In this document: in pieces, positions 10,335-20,210 of the stretch
Numbering within the stretch: position 1 is the first letter of the stretch
How the letters are laid out: each line of letters starts with the position of its first letter
Origin: Candidatus Bathyarchaeota archaeon
Lineage (GTDB): Archaea; Thermoproteota; CALKCG01; B24
Length of the DNA: 64,000 nucleotides
NCBI GenBank assembly: GCA_018396755.1
Contig: JAGTQM010000007.1
Coordinates: 1-64,000, forward strand
Direction: 5' to 3'
Program-made: the position numbers and the translations under genes
The notes under the pieces: generated by a model
The model's database searches: none
What the model saw: only the letters and a program-made list of their open reading frames with translations
Told to the model about the DNA's origin: nothing

Positions 10335-10412
10335 AAACATCTATTGATCACCACTCCATAGATAAAAATCTTTAAGGATCCTAAATATGGAAAATCGGTA
10401 TTGAGACTCCTC

Positions 10413-11255
10413 TTACAATTGCAGTTGTAAGAAAGCTAAGAGCCCTAGAAGCATCCACAATACGATGGTGTTTTTAACTCTTCTGGCTTTTTCTCTAGAC
10501 GGATTCTTTAGAATAATTATGGAGGAGGTTATGAAGCCTATATCCGTAAAGGCTACTGTAAATAGGTATCCTAAAGACGGATTGCCGATTAGAGTAGGTA
10601 TTGGCGTAATTAGAACAGCAGATAAGTATAGAGCAGTAGCCACATATGAAGCTATCCTATTCCCGTACTTTACGGCTGTCGTATTTATACCGTACTTTCT
10701 ATCGCCTTCAACATCAACTATACCTTTCGTCACCTCCCTGCCAGTATTGGCTAGGAAGGCGGTTGAAGCCGCTAGAATATTCGATATTTTCAATCTCTCT
10801 ATGAGCAATGCACCATAGATGAAAGGAATGGCTATACACCCGCTAACCATCATATTACCTAATAGCCCTGTTTTCTTACCGTAGGACGTATATGCTACTG
10901 ATAAAGCTGCTGATAGCATTGCCAACAAGAGGCACTTAGTAGATGTGAAAGCTGAAGCCGTTAAGCCTATAGTTGACAACATAATTGCATAAGCTAATGC
11001 TTGTGAGGGGCTTATTGCCCCACTAGGTATCGGTCTATTGGGTTCATTTATGGCGTCTATGTAACGGTCGAAGTAGTCGTTTAAAGCCATGGAGGCGCCT
11101 GTTAAAGTAAAACCCGTTACAAACCCCAAGGCTACACTCTGAAAAGTCCAAGATTTCAAATTCGGTTCAGCCATATAGAGGCCTACTAGAACAGCCAAAC
11201 CCATCATGAATGAGTTTACAGGTCTAAGCAGTCTAACGAAGTGTTTAATATGCAT
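10413..11255 (-). CDS. UbiA-family prenyltransferase (possibly geranylgeranylglyceryl phosphate GG transferase)
   Basis: RPVNSFMMGLAVLVG, NDYFDRYIDAINEPNRPIPSG, DVEGDRKYGINTTAVKYG motifs. Confidence 0.9.
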   Translation of the reverse strand: MHIKHFVRLLRPVNSFMMGLAVLVGLYMAEPNLKSWTFQSVALGFVTGFTLTGASMALNDYFDRYIDAINEPNRPIPSGAISPSQALAYAIMLSTIGLTASAFTSTKCLLLAMLSAALSVAYTSYGKKTGLLGNMMVSGCIAIPFIYGALLIERLKISNILAASTAFLANTGREVTKGIVDVEGDRKYGINTTAVKYGNRIASYVATALYLSAVLITPIPTLIGNPSLGYLFTVAFTDIGFITSSIIILKNPSREKARRVKNTIVLWMLLGLLAFLQLQL

Positions 11256-11315
11256 CAGAAGCTAGATTATACGATCATGTTTAAAGTGTTTTCGATTCTG
11301 TTGCAGCTTTAAGTC

Positions 11316-11945
11316 CTATAGACCGCTTATGTTAAAGTATATCCAAGACACGCCGAAAACCATTAGGATTAGACTGAAAAGCATCAGTATGTAACGGTAG
11401 ATTTTAAGACCGAGTATTTTCCTCCCGTACTTTGAAAGATACGCCAGCAATCCCAGCCATAGATAATCCAGCCAAACATGAGATATATACATTATGGTTA
11501 ATCCCTGTATTAAACCCAGATCCATAGCCTCATATACGAGAACTGAGCCTATACTAAACCACCACAGGAGGAAGTACGGGTTTAAACCGGACAGCATAAT
11601 ACCTGTTAGAATAGAGCCTCTTTCCAATGAAACTTCACTATTAGAAGAAGATTGACTTAATTTCAAACTTCCCCGAAGCTGAAGCATACTGAAAACTATT
11701 AAAGCCAAACCTCCCACTATCCCTAAAAACTGTTTTACCGTTTGACTGATTAAGCTTAGTAGTCCAAACCATATGAGTATGACCAGCGGGAGTTCTACAA
11801 TAGTATGTCCTAGTGCGCAACCCAAACCCGCCTTAAGACCACCCTTACTGCCGTGAATGATTGTAGCAACAGTGAGAGGGCCTGGGCTTAATGCACCTGA
11901 TATTGTAATCACAGACACGTAGAGTATGAAAGAGGAAATATCCAA
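11316..11945 (-). CDS. LysE/RhtB-family amino acid exporter
   Basis: SGALSPGPLTVATIIHGSKGGLKAGLGCALGHT motif; 6 TM. Confidence 0.85.
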   Translation of the reverse strand: MDISSFILYVSVITISGALSPGPLTVATIIHGSKGGLKAGLGCALGHTIVELPLVILIWFGLLSLISQTVKQFLGIVGGLALIVFSMLQLRGSLKLSQSSSNSEVSLERGSILTGIMLSGLNPYFLLWWFSIGSVLVYEAMDLGLIQGLTIMYISHVWLDYLWLGLLAYLSKYGRKILGLKIYRYILMLFSLILMVFGVSWIYFNISGL

Positions 11946-11949
11946 GCAT

Positions 11950-13464
11950 TTAACCTCTTGAACCCGCTATGCGTTTTCGAAGGAGAAGCTTATTTATAGC
12001 ATTAACCATAGCTTCTACACTAGCTATAACTATATCTTCTCTAGCGGCTCTTGCAGATACAATATGACCTTCATCATCTTCAACTTTAATGACTACTTCC
12101 GCTAAAGCATCTGAACCTCCTGTTATAGCTTCAAGCCTATACTCTCTCAGATTGACTTTAATCACCGGGTTTAAAACTTCTTGGAGGGCTTTAATCGCAG
12201 CATCTACTGGGCCAACACCCGTCTTAGATGCTACGTAATCCCTACCATCTATAAACACTTTGACGGAAGCCGTGGGAATCACCTTATTACCCGTCATTAC
12301 AGCTAATTCATCTAAGTTTAAAACCCTATCCTCCCTAACCAATTCTCCAGCTACAACTCTAGCTATCGCCATTAAATCTTCATCAGTAACTTGTTTACCC
12401 TTGTCGCCTAGCTCTTTAACCCTAGCTAAAACTTCTTTAACTTGAGCTTCACTAAGTTCAAGACCCATTTGACTGAGTACGGCTTTTAAACCGTGAGTAC
12501 CAGCATGTTTACCAGCTAAAATCCTCCTCTCACATCCTACGAATTCTGGCGGTATGGGTTCATAGGTTAACGGTTGCGCTATAACACCGTGGGTATGTAT
12601 ACCGGATTCATGGGCGAAAGCATTCTCACCGACCACCGCCTTATTCGGCTGCACTGGAATACCTGTCAACCTAGAAACCAGTCTAGAAGTTTGATGTATC
12701 AGCTTAGGGTTAACGTTTGTTTCAAAACCATATATTAATTTAAGTGCAACTATGACCTCTTCTAAAGCGGCGTTGCCAGCTCTCTCACCTAAACCGTTAA
12801 CCGTCACGTGGACTTGTTCAGCTCCAGCTTCTAAAGCAGCTAAACTATTGGCGGTAGCCATTCCGAAGTCATCGTGACAGTGTACGCTCAAAGGTCTATA
12901 AACAACCTTCTTCAATTCACATATTAGGTCGTACATACGTTTAGGCGTCATTACACCCACGGTATCTGGAACGTTTATCCTATCAACACCAGCGTCACAT
13001 AATGCTTTATAAAACTCTTTGAGAAACCCTACATCAGTCCTAGTAGCATCTTCAGCTGAAAATTCAACAGTTAAACCGTGGGCTTTAGCATAATCTAAAG
13101 CTTCTAAAGCCTTTTTTAAAACCTCCTCTCTACTCATTTTAAGCTTATACTTTAAATGAATGTCTGAAGTCGCTATGAAGAGATGTATACTGTTTAAACC
13201 ACAATCTATCACAGCATCTATATCGGATTTTAAAGCTCTAGACAAGCCGCAAACTTCAACCTTTAAACAATCTTTAGCTATCAATTTAACAGCTTCAACC
13301 TCACCTTTAGATGTAATTGGGAAACCAGCCTCAATGACATCCACACCTAAATTATCCAATTGACGCGCTATGGTGAGTTTATCCTCAGCTGTCAAAGCTA
13401 CGCCTGGTGTCTGCTCACCATCCCGCAGTGTAGTGTCAAATATCCTTATATAACGAGGAAGCAT
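11950..13464 (-). CDS. leuA: 2-isopropylmalate synthase (or citramalate synthase)
   Basis: RIFDTTLRDGEQTPGVALT, HCHDDFGMATANSLAA, C-terminal regulatory domain. Confidence 0.92.
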   Translation of the reverse strand: MLPRYIRIFDTTLRDGEQTPGVALTAEDKLTIARQLDNLGVDVIEAGFPITSKGEVEAVKLIAKDCLKVEVCGLSRALKSDIDAVIDCGLNSIHLFIATSDIHLKYKLKMSREEVLKKALEALDYAKAHGLTVEFSAEDATRTDVGFLKEFYKALCDAGVDRINVPDTVGVMTPKRMYDLICELKKVVYRPLSVHCHDDFGMATANSLAALEAGAEQVHVTVNGLGERAGNAALEEVIVALKLIYGFETNVNPKLIHQTSRLVSRLTGIPVQPNKAVVGENAFAHESGIHTHGVIAQPLTYEPIPPEFVGCERRILAGKHAGTHGLKAVLSQMGLELSEAQVKEVLARVKELGDKGKQVTDEDLMAIARVVAGELVREDRVLNLDELAVMTGNKVIPTASVKVFIDGRDYVASKTGVGPVDAAIKALQEVLNPVIKVNLREYRLEAITGGSDALAEVVIKVEDDEGHIVSARAAREDIVIASVEAMVNAINKLLLRKRIAGSRG

Positions 13465-13506
13465 GATTGAATAAAATGAAACTTGATATTAAAAAGCTTA
13501 CCCCTC

Positions 13507-14553
13507 TTAAGGGTCTTTACCAGAGGCGACTTCTCCTATTAGGGAAGCGACTTTCAAACCCATATCCTTAGTTGACAGAGAGCCGCCTAGATCAGGGGTA
13601 ACACATCTTCTTCTGAAGGCTTCTATTATGGACTTTTCTATGACCTTAGCTGCTTCTAAGCAAATCTCATCGTTGTTTTTGAAGCCCAACCATTCAAACA
13701 TCATCTTAGCCGCTAATATAAGGCTGCTCGGATTGGCTATGTTTCGACCTGCAATATCCCATGCCGCTCCATGAACAGGTTCGAATAGACCATATTTTTC
13801 CCCGATATTGGCAGCGGGTGCTACACCTAATCCGCCTACAAGCTGAGCAGCTTCGTCGCTCAATATATCCCCAAACATGTTTGTAGTGACAAGTACGTCA
13901 AAGTCTTCAGGCTTCTTTATTAGAAACATCGCCGCTGCATCAACGTAGAGTTCTTCGTATGAAATACTGGGGTAGTTCCTAGCGACTGATCGACAAGCCT
14001 CAGCAAACAGACCGCATGTGGCTTTCAAAACATTAGCCTTATGTACGGCTGTAACCTTACGTTTAACACCTCTTCTAGCAGCTTCTTCAAATGCATACTT
14101 AGCTATACGTTCAGACCCGGCTCTAGTTATTACCCGTAAGCTTACAGCTACATCACCTAGAGTATATTCAAAGCCCTTATAGAGGTCTTCAGTATTCTCT
14201 CTAACGATTACGAAATCTATGTTAGGTTTTAAACATGGAACATTCGGATAGGATTTAAACGGTCTAACGTTTGCATAGAGATCTAGCAGTTGTCTAAGCT
14301 TCACTATGACCGCGGCTGCTGTTTCACCTACAGGGCCTTTTAATGTAGCATCCGACTTCATAATCGATTTAACCGTTTCTTCAGGCAACGCAATACCATG
14401 CATCTGTAAGCACTTATCTCCAGCTTCGAGAAACTCATAGTTGACGTTTAAACCTAAAGTATTTTCAACAGCATTTAAAACCGTCATAGTGGCTTCTGTT
14501 AATTCTGGACCTACACCATCACCGGGTATTAAGGCGATTTTATATGTTTTCAG
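13507..14553 (-). CDS. leuB: 3-isopropylmalate dehydrogenase family; start probably CTG at 14553
   Basis: Frame open upstream of the track ORF and encodes KTYKIALIPGDGVGPELTEA; CTG overlaps the leuD TGA, with GGAGGAGG 5 nt upstream. Confidence 0.88.
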   Translation of the reverse strand: MKTYKIALIPGDGVGPELTEATMTVLNAVENTLGLNVNYEFLEAGDKCLQMHGIALPEETVKSIMKSDATLKGPVGETAAAVIVKLRQLLDLYANVRPFKSYPNVPCLKPNIDFVIVRENTEDLYKGFEYTLGDVAVSLRVITRAGSERIAKYAFEEAARRGVKRKVTAVHKANVLKATCGLFAEACRSVARNYPSISYEELYVDAAAMFLIKKPEDFDVLVTTNMFGDILSDEAAQLVGGLGVAPAANIGEKYGLFEPVHGAAWDIAGRNIANPSSLILAAKMMFEWLGFKNNDEICLEAAKVIEKSIIEAFRRRCVTPDLGGSLSTKDMGLKVASLIGEVASGKDP

Positions 14554-15041
14554 GTTAACCTCCTCCGCAGGTAGGCTACTAAACCGCCGTCTTTAAGTAT
14601 TTCCAATATGAATCCTGGAAGCGCTTTGGTTCTATAGACTTCATTCCTAGACGTGTTGATTATTACTCCCTCTGCCAAGTTTATTGTAACCATATCGCCG
14701 TCGTTCAGCTTCTCCGAGGCTTCTGAACATACAACTATGGGTAGACCGATGTTTATGGCGTTTCTGTAGAATATTCTAGCGAACGATTTAGCAATTATAC
14801 ATTTAACGCCAGCGTACTTTAAAGCTACTGGAGCTTCCTCTCTACTGGATCCGCATCCGAAGTTTTCACCAACAACTAGAATGCTAGTCTGCTTAATCTT
14901 ACTGGAGAAGTCTGGGTCTATCCCCTCTAAAGCATGTCTTCCAAGCTCTTCATAGTCTGTTATACCAAGGTATTTACCTGGCACTATAACGTCTGTATCT
15001 ATGTTGTCCCCGTATTTTACGACTGAACCGCTTATTATCAT
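14550..15041 (-). CDS. leuD: 3-isopropylmalate dehydratase small subunit
   Basis: KYGDNIDTDVIVPGKYL, GENFGCGSSREEAP. Confidence 0.95.
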   Translation of the reverse strand: MIISGSVVKYGDNIDTDVIVPGKYLGITDYEELGRHALEGIDPDFSSKIKQTSILVVGENFGCGSSREEAPVALKYAGVKCIIAKSFARIFYRNAINIGLPIVVCSEASEKLNDGDMVTINLAEGVIINTSRNEVYRTKALPGFILEILKDGGLVAYLRRRLT

Positions 15042-16306
15042 GCCGCCACCCCCCTAGGGTCTGTTATAACACCTGTTAAAGCAGACGCCATAACTGTTGC
15101 CGGAGAAGCTAAGTAAACTTTAGCCTTGGGACTACCCATACGTCCGATGAAGTTTCTGTTTATTGAGGCTATGCATGTTTCACCTTCGCTTATAACACCC
15201 ATGTGTGCCCCTATGCAGGCGCCGCATGTTGGATTGCAGACTAGAACACCAGCTTGTAGAAAAACTTCGATTAAACCCTCTCTCAACGCTTCTTGGTATA
15301 CCTCCTGAGAAGCTGGAACGATTATTGCTCTAACGTCAGGTTTAACCCTTTTACCTTTAGCTATTCTAGCAGCCAATCTTAAATCTTCAAGACGCCCATT
15401 GGTGCAAGAGCCTATGTATGCTTGATCTACCTTAATACCTTCAACTTCAGATACTGGTTTAACGTTATCTACGGAGTTTGGACATGCTACTTGAGGCCCC
15501 AACTTTGAAACGTCAAAAGTGTAAGTTTCATCGAAGGCAGCATTCTGATCGCTGACGAATCCAGAACCATACGGTATATTTTTAGACTTGAAAAACTGCT
15601 CAGTAACGTGGTCTGGTTCAACAATCCCAGTTTTAGCGCCCATCTCAACAGCCATATTACACATGGTCATACGTCCACTTACGCTCATTCTTTCAACAGT
15701 AGAGCCTTTGAAAACAACGGCCTTGTAGACGGCACCTGAAACACCTAAACATCCTATGACATAAAGTATTACATCTTTAGAAGTAACCATATCTCCCAGT
15801 TCACCGTCAATTTTCACACAGACTGTTTCTGGAACCCTAAGCCAAGTTTCACCAGTAGCTAGAACCGCCGCTACATCGGTAGCTCCCATACCCGTTGAAA
15901 AAGCCCCTACCGCACCGTAAGTACACGTATGAGAATCTGCACCTATTATAAGCTCACCAGGCTTAGCATGACCCTTCTCAACCATGACTTGATGACATAT
16001 CCCACCTCTACCAATATCGTAAAACCACTTAATCTTCTGCTCTTTGACAAATTCCCTGATAATCTTCTGGTTTAAAGCAGCCCTTTCACCATTCGGAGGC
16101 ACTAAATGGTCGAAGATTACAACTACTCTATCCGGATCCCAGACCTTGGAAACACCTATTTCCTTGAAGGCTTTAACCGTTAAAGGACCAGTGAGGTCGT
16201 GGAACATCAAACGGTCAACTTTAGCTCTTATTATCTCACCAGGTTCCACTACACTTTTACCTGAGACTCTACATAGAATCTTTTCAACGATGTTCATAGC
16301 GGACAT
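15038..16306 (-). CDS. leuC: 3-isopropylmalate dehydratase large subunit
   Basis: GADSHTCTYGAVGAFSTGMG, IGSCTNGR, NPTCGACIGAHMG aconitase-family motifs. Confidence 0.95.
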   Translation of the reverse strand: MSAMNIVEKILCRVSGKSVVEPGEIIRAKVDRLMFHDLTGPLTVKAFKEIGVSKVWDPDRVVVIFDHLVPPNGERAALNQKIIREFVKEQKIKWFYDIGRGGICHQVMVEKGHAKPGELIIGADSHTCTYGAVGAFSTGMGATDVAAVLATGETWLRVPETVCVKIDGELGDMVTSKDVILYVIGCLGVSGAVYKAVVFKGSTVERMSVSGRMTMCNMAVEMGAKTGIVEPDHVTEQFFKSKNIPYGSGFVSDQNAAFDETYTFDVSKLGPQVACPNSVDNVKPVSEVEGIKVDQAYIGSCTNGRLEDLRLAARIAKGKRVKPDVRAIIVPASQEVYQEALREGLIEVFLQAGVLVCNPTCGACIGAHMGVISEGETCIASINRNFIGRMGSPKAKVYLASPATVMASALTGVITDPRGVAA

Positions 16307-16499
16307 TATAAATGCTCACCTACAGTTTTAAGTGTTTACTTTCTGAAAAGTATTATGAAAGAAGACTTCCAATAGGTGATGAAAAAGCCTCCTCTATAAC
16401 CTCAGTCTAACTTCTCTACGTTAGAAGGGGTGGAAAACCTAATGAACCCCTACAGGAAAACCACTGGACTCCGTGAAGAATGCCCATAGCAAAGCTTAA

Positions 16500-17522
16500 A
16501 TGATTTTTCAACGACGTCTTGACGTGATCTGCATGCCAAGTTTAGAGAAGAATGCTTTACGTGTTCAGATGCCTGATGGTAGCTTCGTTGAAATACCCTA
16601 CTTTAAGATTAAAGGTGGGTTTTATAGCCCTGTTGTCTACATTCAAGCGGCTCAGCATGGAGTTGAGCTTACAGGCGTGTACACAATTAAACTTCTACTC
16701 GACAGTATTGTAAGCACGGATGTTAACGGGACAATTATACTGGTTCCCGTGGCAAATCCCCTGGCTGTGAAGTGGAGGAGACACTTCTACAAGATGGAGC
16801 TGGGGGAGCCGTACTCCAGCTACCATCCTCATCAGATGAATAGGCTTTGGCCTGGGAAAGCCGATGGAAATGAAACCGAGAGAATTGTTTACGATCTCTA
16901 CAGGAACCTAGTTGAGCAAGCAGACTACGTTATGGATCTCCACTGTTATGAGCAGTGGATTGCGCCAGCTGCGCTAGTTAATGGGTGGGATGAAGTGTCT
17001 GTAAGACTTGCCGAGTACTCGCTACTGCCGTTTATAGACGTTTACGAAAAATCTAACGTTCATAGGGGTATGCTAAGCTATGTGGCTACTGAAGCCGGTA
17101 AACACGCTCTCACAATTGAACATAGCGGTCAAAGGTGGGTTTTCCCAGATCAAGCTAAACTCGTACATAAGGGACTTATGAATGTTCTTCGCTACTTAGC
17201 TGTAATTCCAGGCGAACCCATCAAGCCGAAACTTCAACTTAAACTTAGAAGAGACAAACACGTAGATGTGTATGCTCCTGAGGGAGAATGGATAATAGTA
17301 ACATTGAAGACAGCTGGCGAGGAAGTAGGAGAAGGAGAAGAAATAGCTAAACTTCTCGATATGAATAGTTTAAAGGAGGAAACTATTAGAAGTCCAGTTA
17401 GAGGCGTCATATACTGGATAGGGTCTACAAGAAGCCACATAGACACTAGACCGTCAGAAGAGGTTCAAGTGGTCTTGAAAGGAGAGAAATATCGAATAGC
17501 TACAATCTACGCTGTAGAATAA
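16500..17522 (+). CDS. Succinylglutamate desuccinylase/aspartoacylase-family metallohydrolase
   Basis: AAQHGVELTG, VMDLHCYEQ, TIEHSGQ layout. Confidence 0.75.
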   Translation: MIFQRRLDVICMPSLEKNALRVQMPDGSFVEIPYFKIKGGFYSPVVYIQAAQHGVELTGVYTIKLLLDSIVSTDVNGTIILVPVANPLAVKWRRHFYKMELGEPYSSYHPHQMNRLWPGKADGNETERIVYDLYRNLVEQADYVMDLHCYEQWIAPAALVNGWDEVSVRLAEYSLLPFIDVYEKSNVHRGMLSYVATEAGKHALTIEHSGQRWVFPDQAKLVHKGLMNVLRYLAVIPGEPIKPKLQLKLRRDKHVDVYAPEGEWIIVTLKTAGEEVGEGEEIAKLLDMNSLKEETIRSPVRGVIYWIGSTRSHIDTRPSEEVQVVLKGEKYRIATIYAVE

Positions 17523-17601
17523 AGACTAGCGTAGACTTTGGCAGATAATACCTAGACTAGCGATAAGCCTATATACGGTCAGCTAACTTTCACTTATCTC
17601 T

Positions 17602-18951
17602 CTAGTTTAATACCTTAAATTCACGTAGTATGTTTGTGGCATATAGAACCCCTTTGATCAAATGGTCGACCGTATTAAACTCATTAGGTGCATGGGCTTT
17701 AGAGAATGGTGGAGCACATCCAGTCCAAACGGATTCTAAATATAGAATACCTGTAAATACGTAGTCGGGCCCAGACCCCGCAGCATTTGGATATAATATC
17801 GGCTTAACCTTGTATGCTTCTTCAGCCGCATATGAAGATGCTTTAACTATAGATGCGGAGGGGGGTGTCTTAGACGGTAGGAGAGAGCCCAATTTAACTA
17901 TTTCAATATCTCTGAAGCCCTCGGCATTTAAATGCTTTCTAAGCAGATCTAACAATCTATCTGGTTTCTGATCCACTATCAGCCTGAAGTCTAATTTTGC
18001 AGTTGCTTCACAGGGCAAAACGGTTTTAGACCCTTCTTCAATATAACCGGATTTTAAACCAGCTATATTAGCAGTCGGCTCACAGATCAGCTTCCTAAGT
18101 GCATTAACCCCTTTAACTCCTCCAAGAAGCTCTCTAATCCCAAGCTCTTTTACGATCTCTTCATCTTCAGGAGGAAGTTCTGAGATGAGTTTAGCTTCCT
18201 CCAATGTGATGGGGCGAACATCGTCATACCAACCTTCGATCTTTATCCGTCCATCTGGAGACTTTATGGAGTTTAAAGCCCATACAAGTCTCCAAGCAGG
18301 ATTGGCAACTATAGGTGCGTAGGAGGAGTGAACGTCTATTTTAGCAGTTTTACATTTAAGTTCAACGTATAGAATACCTTTAACACCTAAACAGATCGCC
18401 GGTCTATTCGATGGGTGAAGCCCTCCATCCCAGCATACGACGGCGTCTGCTTTGAGAAGGTCTTTATGAGCTTCCACGAAGTCTGGAAGGTTAGGGCTTC
18501 CAATTTCCTCTTCGCCTTCAAAGAGAAACTTAACGTTTACAGGGGTTGACTTTTCATTCTTAACGTAGTATTCGGCTGCTTTTAGAAAAGCCATTATATT
18601 GCCCTTTGCATCTGAAGCCCCTCTCGCTACAATCTTACCGTCGACCATTTTTGCTTCAAAAGGCGGGTAGATCCATTCGTTTAAGGGGTCTGGAGGCTGA
18701 ACGTCGTAGTGGCTGTAGATTAGAAGGGTTTTATCCGACTCTTGAGATTTAACTTCACCATAGACCAATGGATTACCCCTGCTTTGAACGACATCGGCGT
18801 ACATGCCTAAATCTTCCATAAGATCCCTCAGAAAAAGAGCACATTCGTTGACGCCTATGTTTTTCGCTGAAATACTCGGCTGTCTGAGGAAGCTCCTATA
18901 TTTATCTATGAAATCATTCAGCGTAAGCTTCGTATAACCCAATACATCCAT
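17602..18951 (-). CDS. M20-family metallopeptidase
   Basis: YSHYDVQPPDPLNEWIYPPFE, GASDAKGN, LFEGEEEIGSPN motifs. Confidence 0.92.
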   Translation of the reverse strand: MDVLGYTKLTLNDFIDKYRSFLRQPSISAKNIGVNECALFLRDLMEDLGMYADVVQSRGNPLVYGEVKSQESDKTLLIYSHYDVQPPDPLNEWIYPPFEAKMVDGKIVARGASDAKGNIMAFLKAAEYYVKNEKSTPVNVKFLFEGEEEIGSPNLPDFVEAHKDLLKADAVVCWDGGLHPSNRPAICLGVKGILYVELKCKTAKIDVHSSYAPIVANPAWRLVWALNSIKSPDGRIKIEGWYDDVRPITLEEAKLISELPPEDEEIVKELGIRELLGGVKGVNALRKLICEPTANIAGLKSGYIEEGSKTVLPCEATAKLDFRLIVDQKPDRLLDLLRKHLNAEGFRDIEIVKLGSLLPSKTPPSASIVKASSYAAEEAYKVKPILYPNAAGSGPDYVFTGILYLESVWTGCAPPFSKAHAPNEFNTVDHLIKGVLYATNILREFKVLN

Positions 18952-19024
18952 ACAAAAAGATAATCAACCGGAAGAAGTAGATTAATGTTTAGATATGTTC
19001 CCAGTACCAGTATATAATGGAGGG

Positions 19025-20080
19025 TTATTCTTTTAGGGGAAGATTCACAACTTCTCCAGTGGCAGAAGATCTATAGATTGCTCTTATAAGTTCTAGACTT
19101 CTCCGCCCTTCATAACCGTCCACCAGCGGTCTCCTATCTTCTAAAACCGCGTCGACGAAGTCTTTCAAGAGACGTTTATGGTTTTCTATGGGAACTGCTT
19201 CAGGTCTCTCCCATGATTTAAGACCCTCTATCCTTTTAACTGGAGGCTTTAGGGTTGGAATTTCCTCAACAGTCTTCATAAACTTGATCTCATCACCTTC
19301 AACTGTAACGGTTCCCTTTAAACCGTGAACCTCCAATCTCGTAGGTAGACCCGGATATGTGGCGGTGCTAGCCTGTATGACACCTAATGCACCGTTTCTA
19401 AATCTAACTACGGCTACAGCTAAGTCTTCAACCTCAATATTATGGCCTAAGGTATCTACTTTAGCCCAGACGGACTCCGGCTCACCCATAATCCACAAAA
19501 GCAGGTCTATCGTGTGAATTGCCTGGTTTATGAGAGCCCCACCTCCCTCCGTAGCCAATCTACCCCTCCACGAACTACCTGCGTAGTATTCTTCGGTTCT
19601 ATACCATTCGACTACGGCTTCACCCATTATTAGCCTTCCAAGTACACCTCTGTCTGCAAGAGATTTCACGAAATTGAATGAGTCGTCGAATCTAGATTGA
19701 AAGATTACACCGAGTTTGACGCCTTTAGTTTCAGCTCTCCTTATAAGCTCATCAGCCTCCGTCAAATTGACGGCCATAGGTTTATCTACGAGTACGTTAA
19801 CACCGTTCTCTATCGCCTCTAAAGCTATTTGAAAATGTGCGTAGTGAGGAGCTGAGACAGCTACTATATCAGGCTTCTCCGAGCCGATCATATCGTAGAT
19901 GTTTGAATATGCAGTTTTAAACCCGTATTTTCTAGCAAATTCTTCTGTTTTAGCTCTATTTCTAGCTACAACGCCTGTAAGCTCTAGAACACCTTCTTTA
20001 GCGAGCTCAGACGCAGCCCCAGATATGAAGCTACTGCCTACACCTGTGCCTACAACACCAAACTTTAAACGAGTCGGCAC
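19025..20080 (-). CDS. Gfo/Idh/MocA-family oxidoreductase
   Basis: GVVGTGVGSSF Rossmann motif, NVLVDKPMAVNLTEADELI. Confidence 0.9.
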   Translation of the reverse strand: MPTRLKFGVVGTGVGSSFISGAASELAKEGVLELTGVVARNRAKTEEFARKYGFKTAYSNIYDMIGSEKPDIVAVSAPHYAHFQIALEAIENGVNVLVDKPMAVNLTEADELIRRAETKGVKLGVIFQSRFDDSFNFVKSLADRGVLGRLIMGEAVVEWYRTEEYYAGSSWRGRLATEGGGALINQAIHTIDLLLWIMGEPESVWAKVDTLGHNIEVEDLAVAVVRFRNGALGVIQASTATYPGLPTRLEVHGLKGTVTVEGDEIKFMKTVEEIPTLKPPVKRIEGLKSWERPEAVPIENHKRLLKDFVDAVLEDRRPLVDGYEGRRSLELIRAIYRSSATGEVVNLPLKE

Positions 20081-20210
20081 TTTAACACCGATTAGAAATC
20101 AGATTAGACGGTAAATGTAAATCTTTCTCATCGTTCATGCTAGATGGTATGTCGACAGTTGAAATATTGTTGAGCAATTTTTAAAATAAACTTCAGATAA
20201 ATATGTCAAC

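Noticed and set aside
16380-16500. Short inverted repeats (ctaac...gttag) upstream of the aspartoacylase-like gene
   Set aside because: Arms of ~5 bp are expected by chance in this composition.
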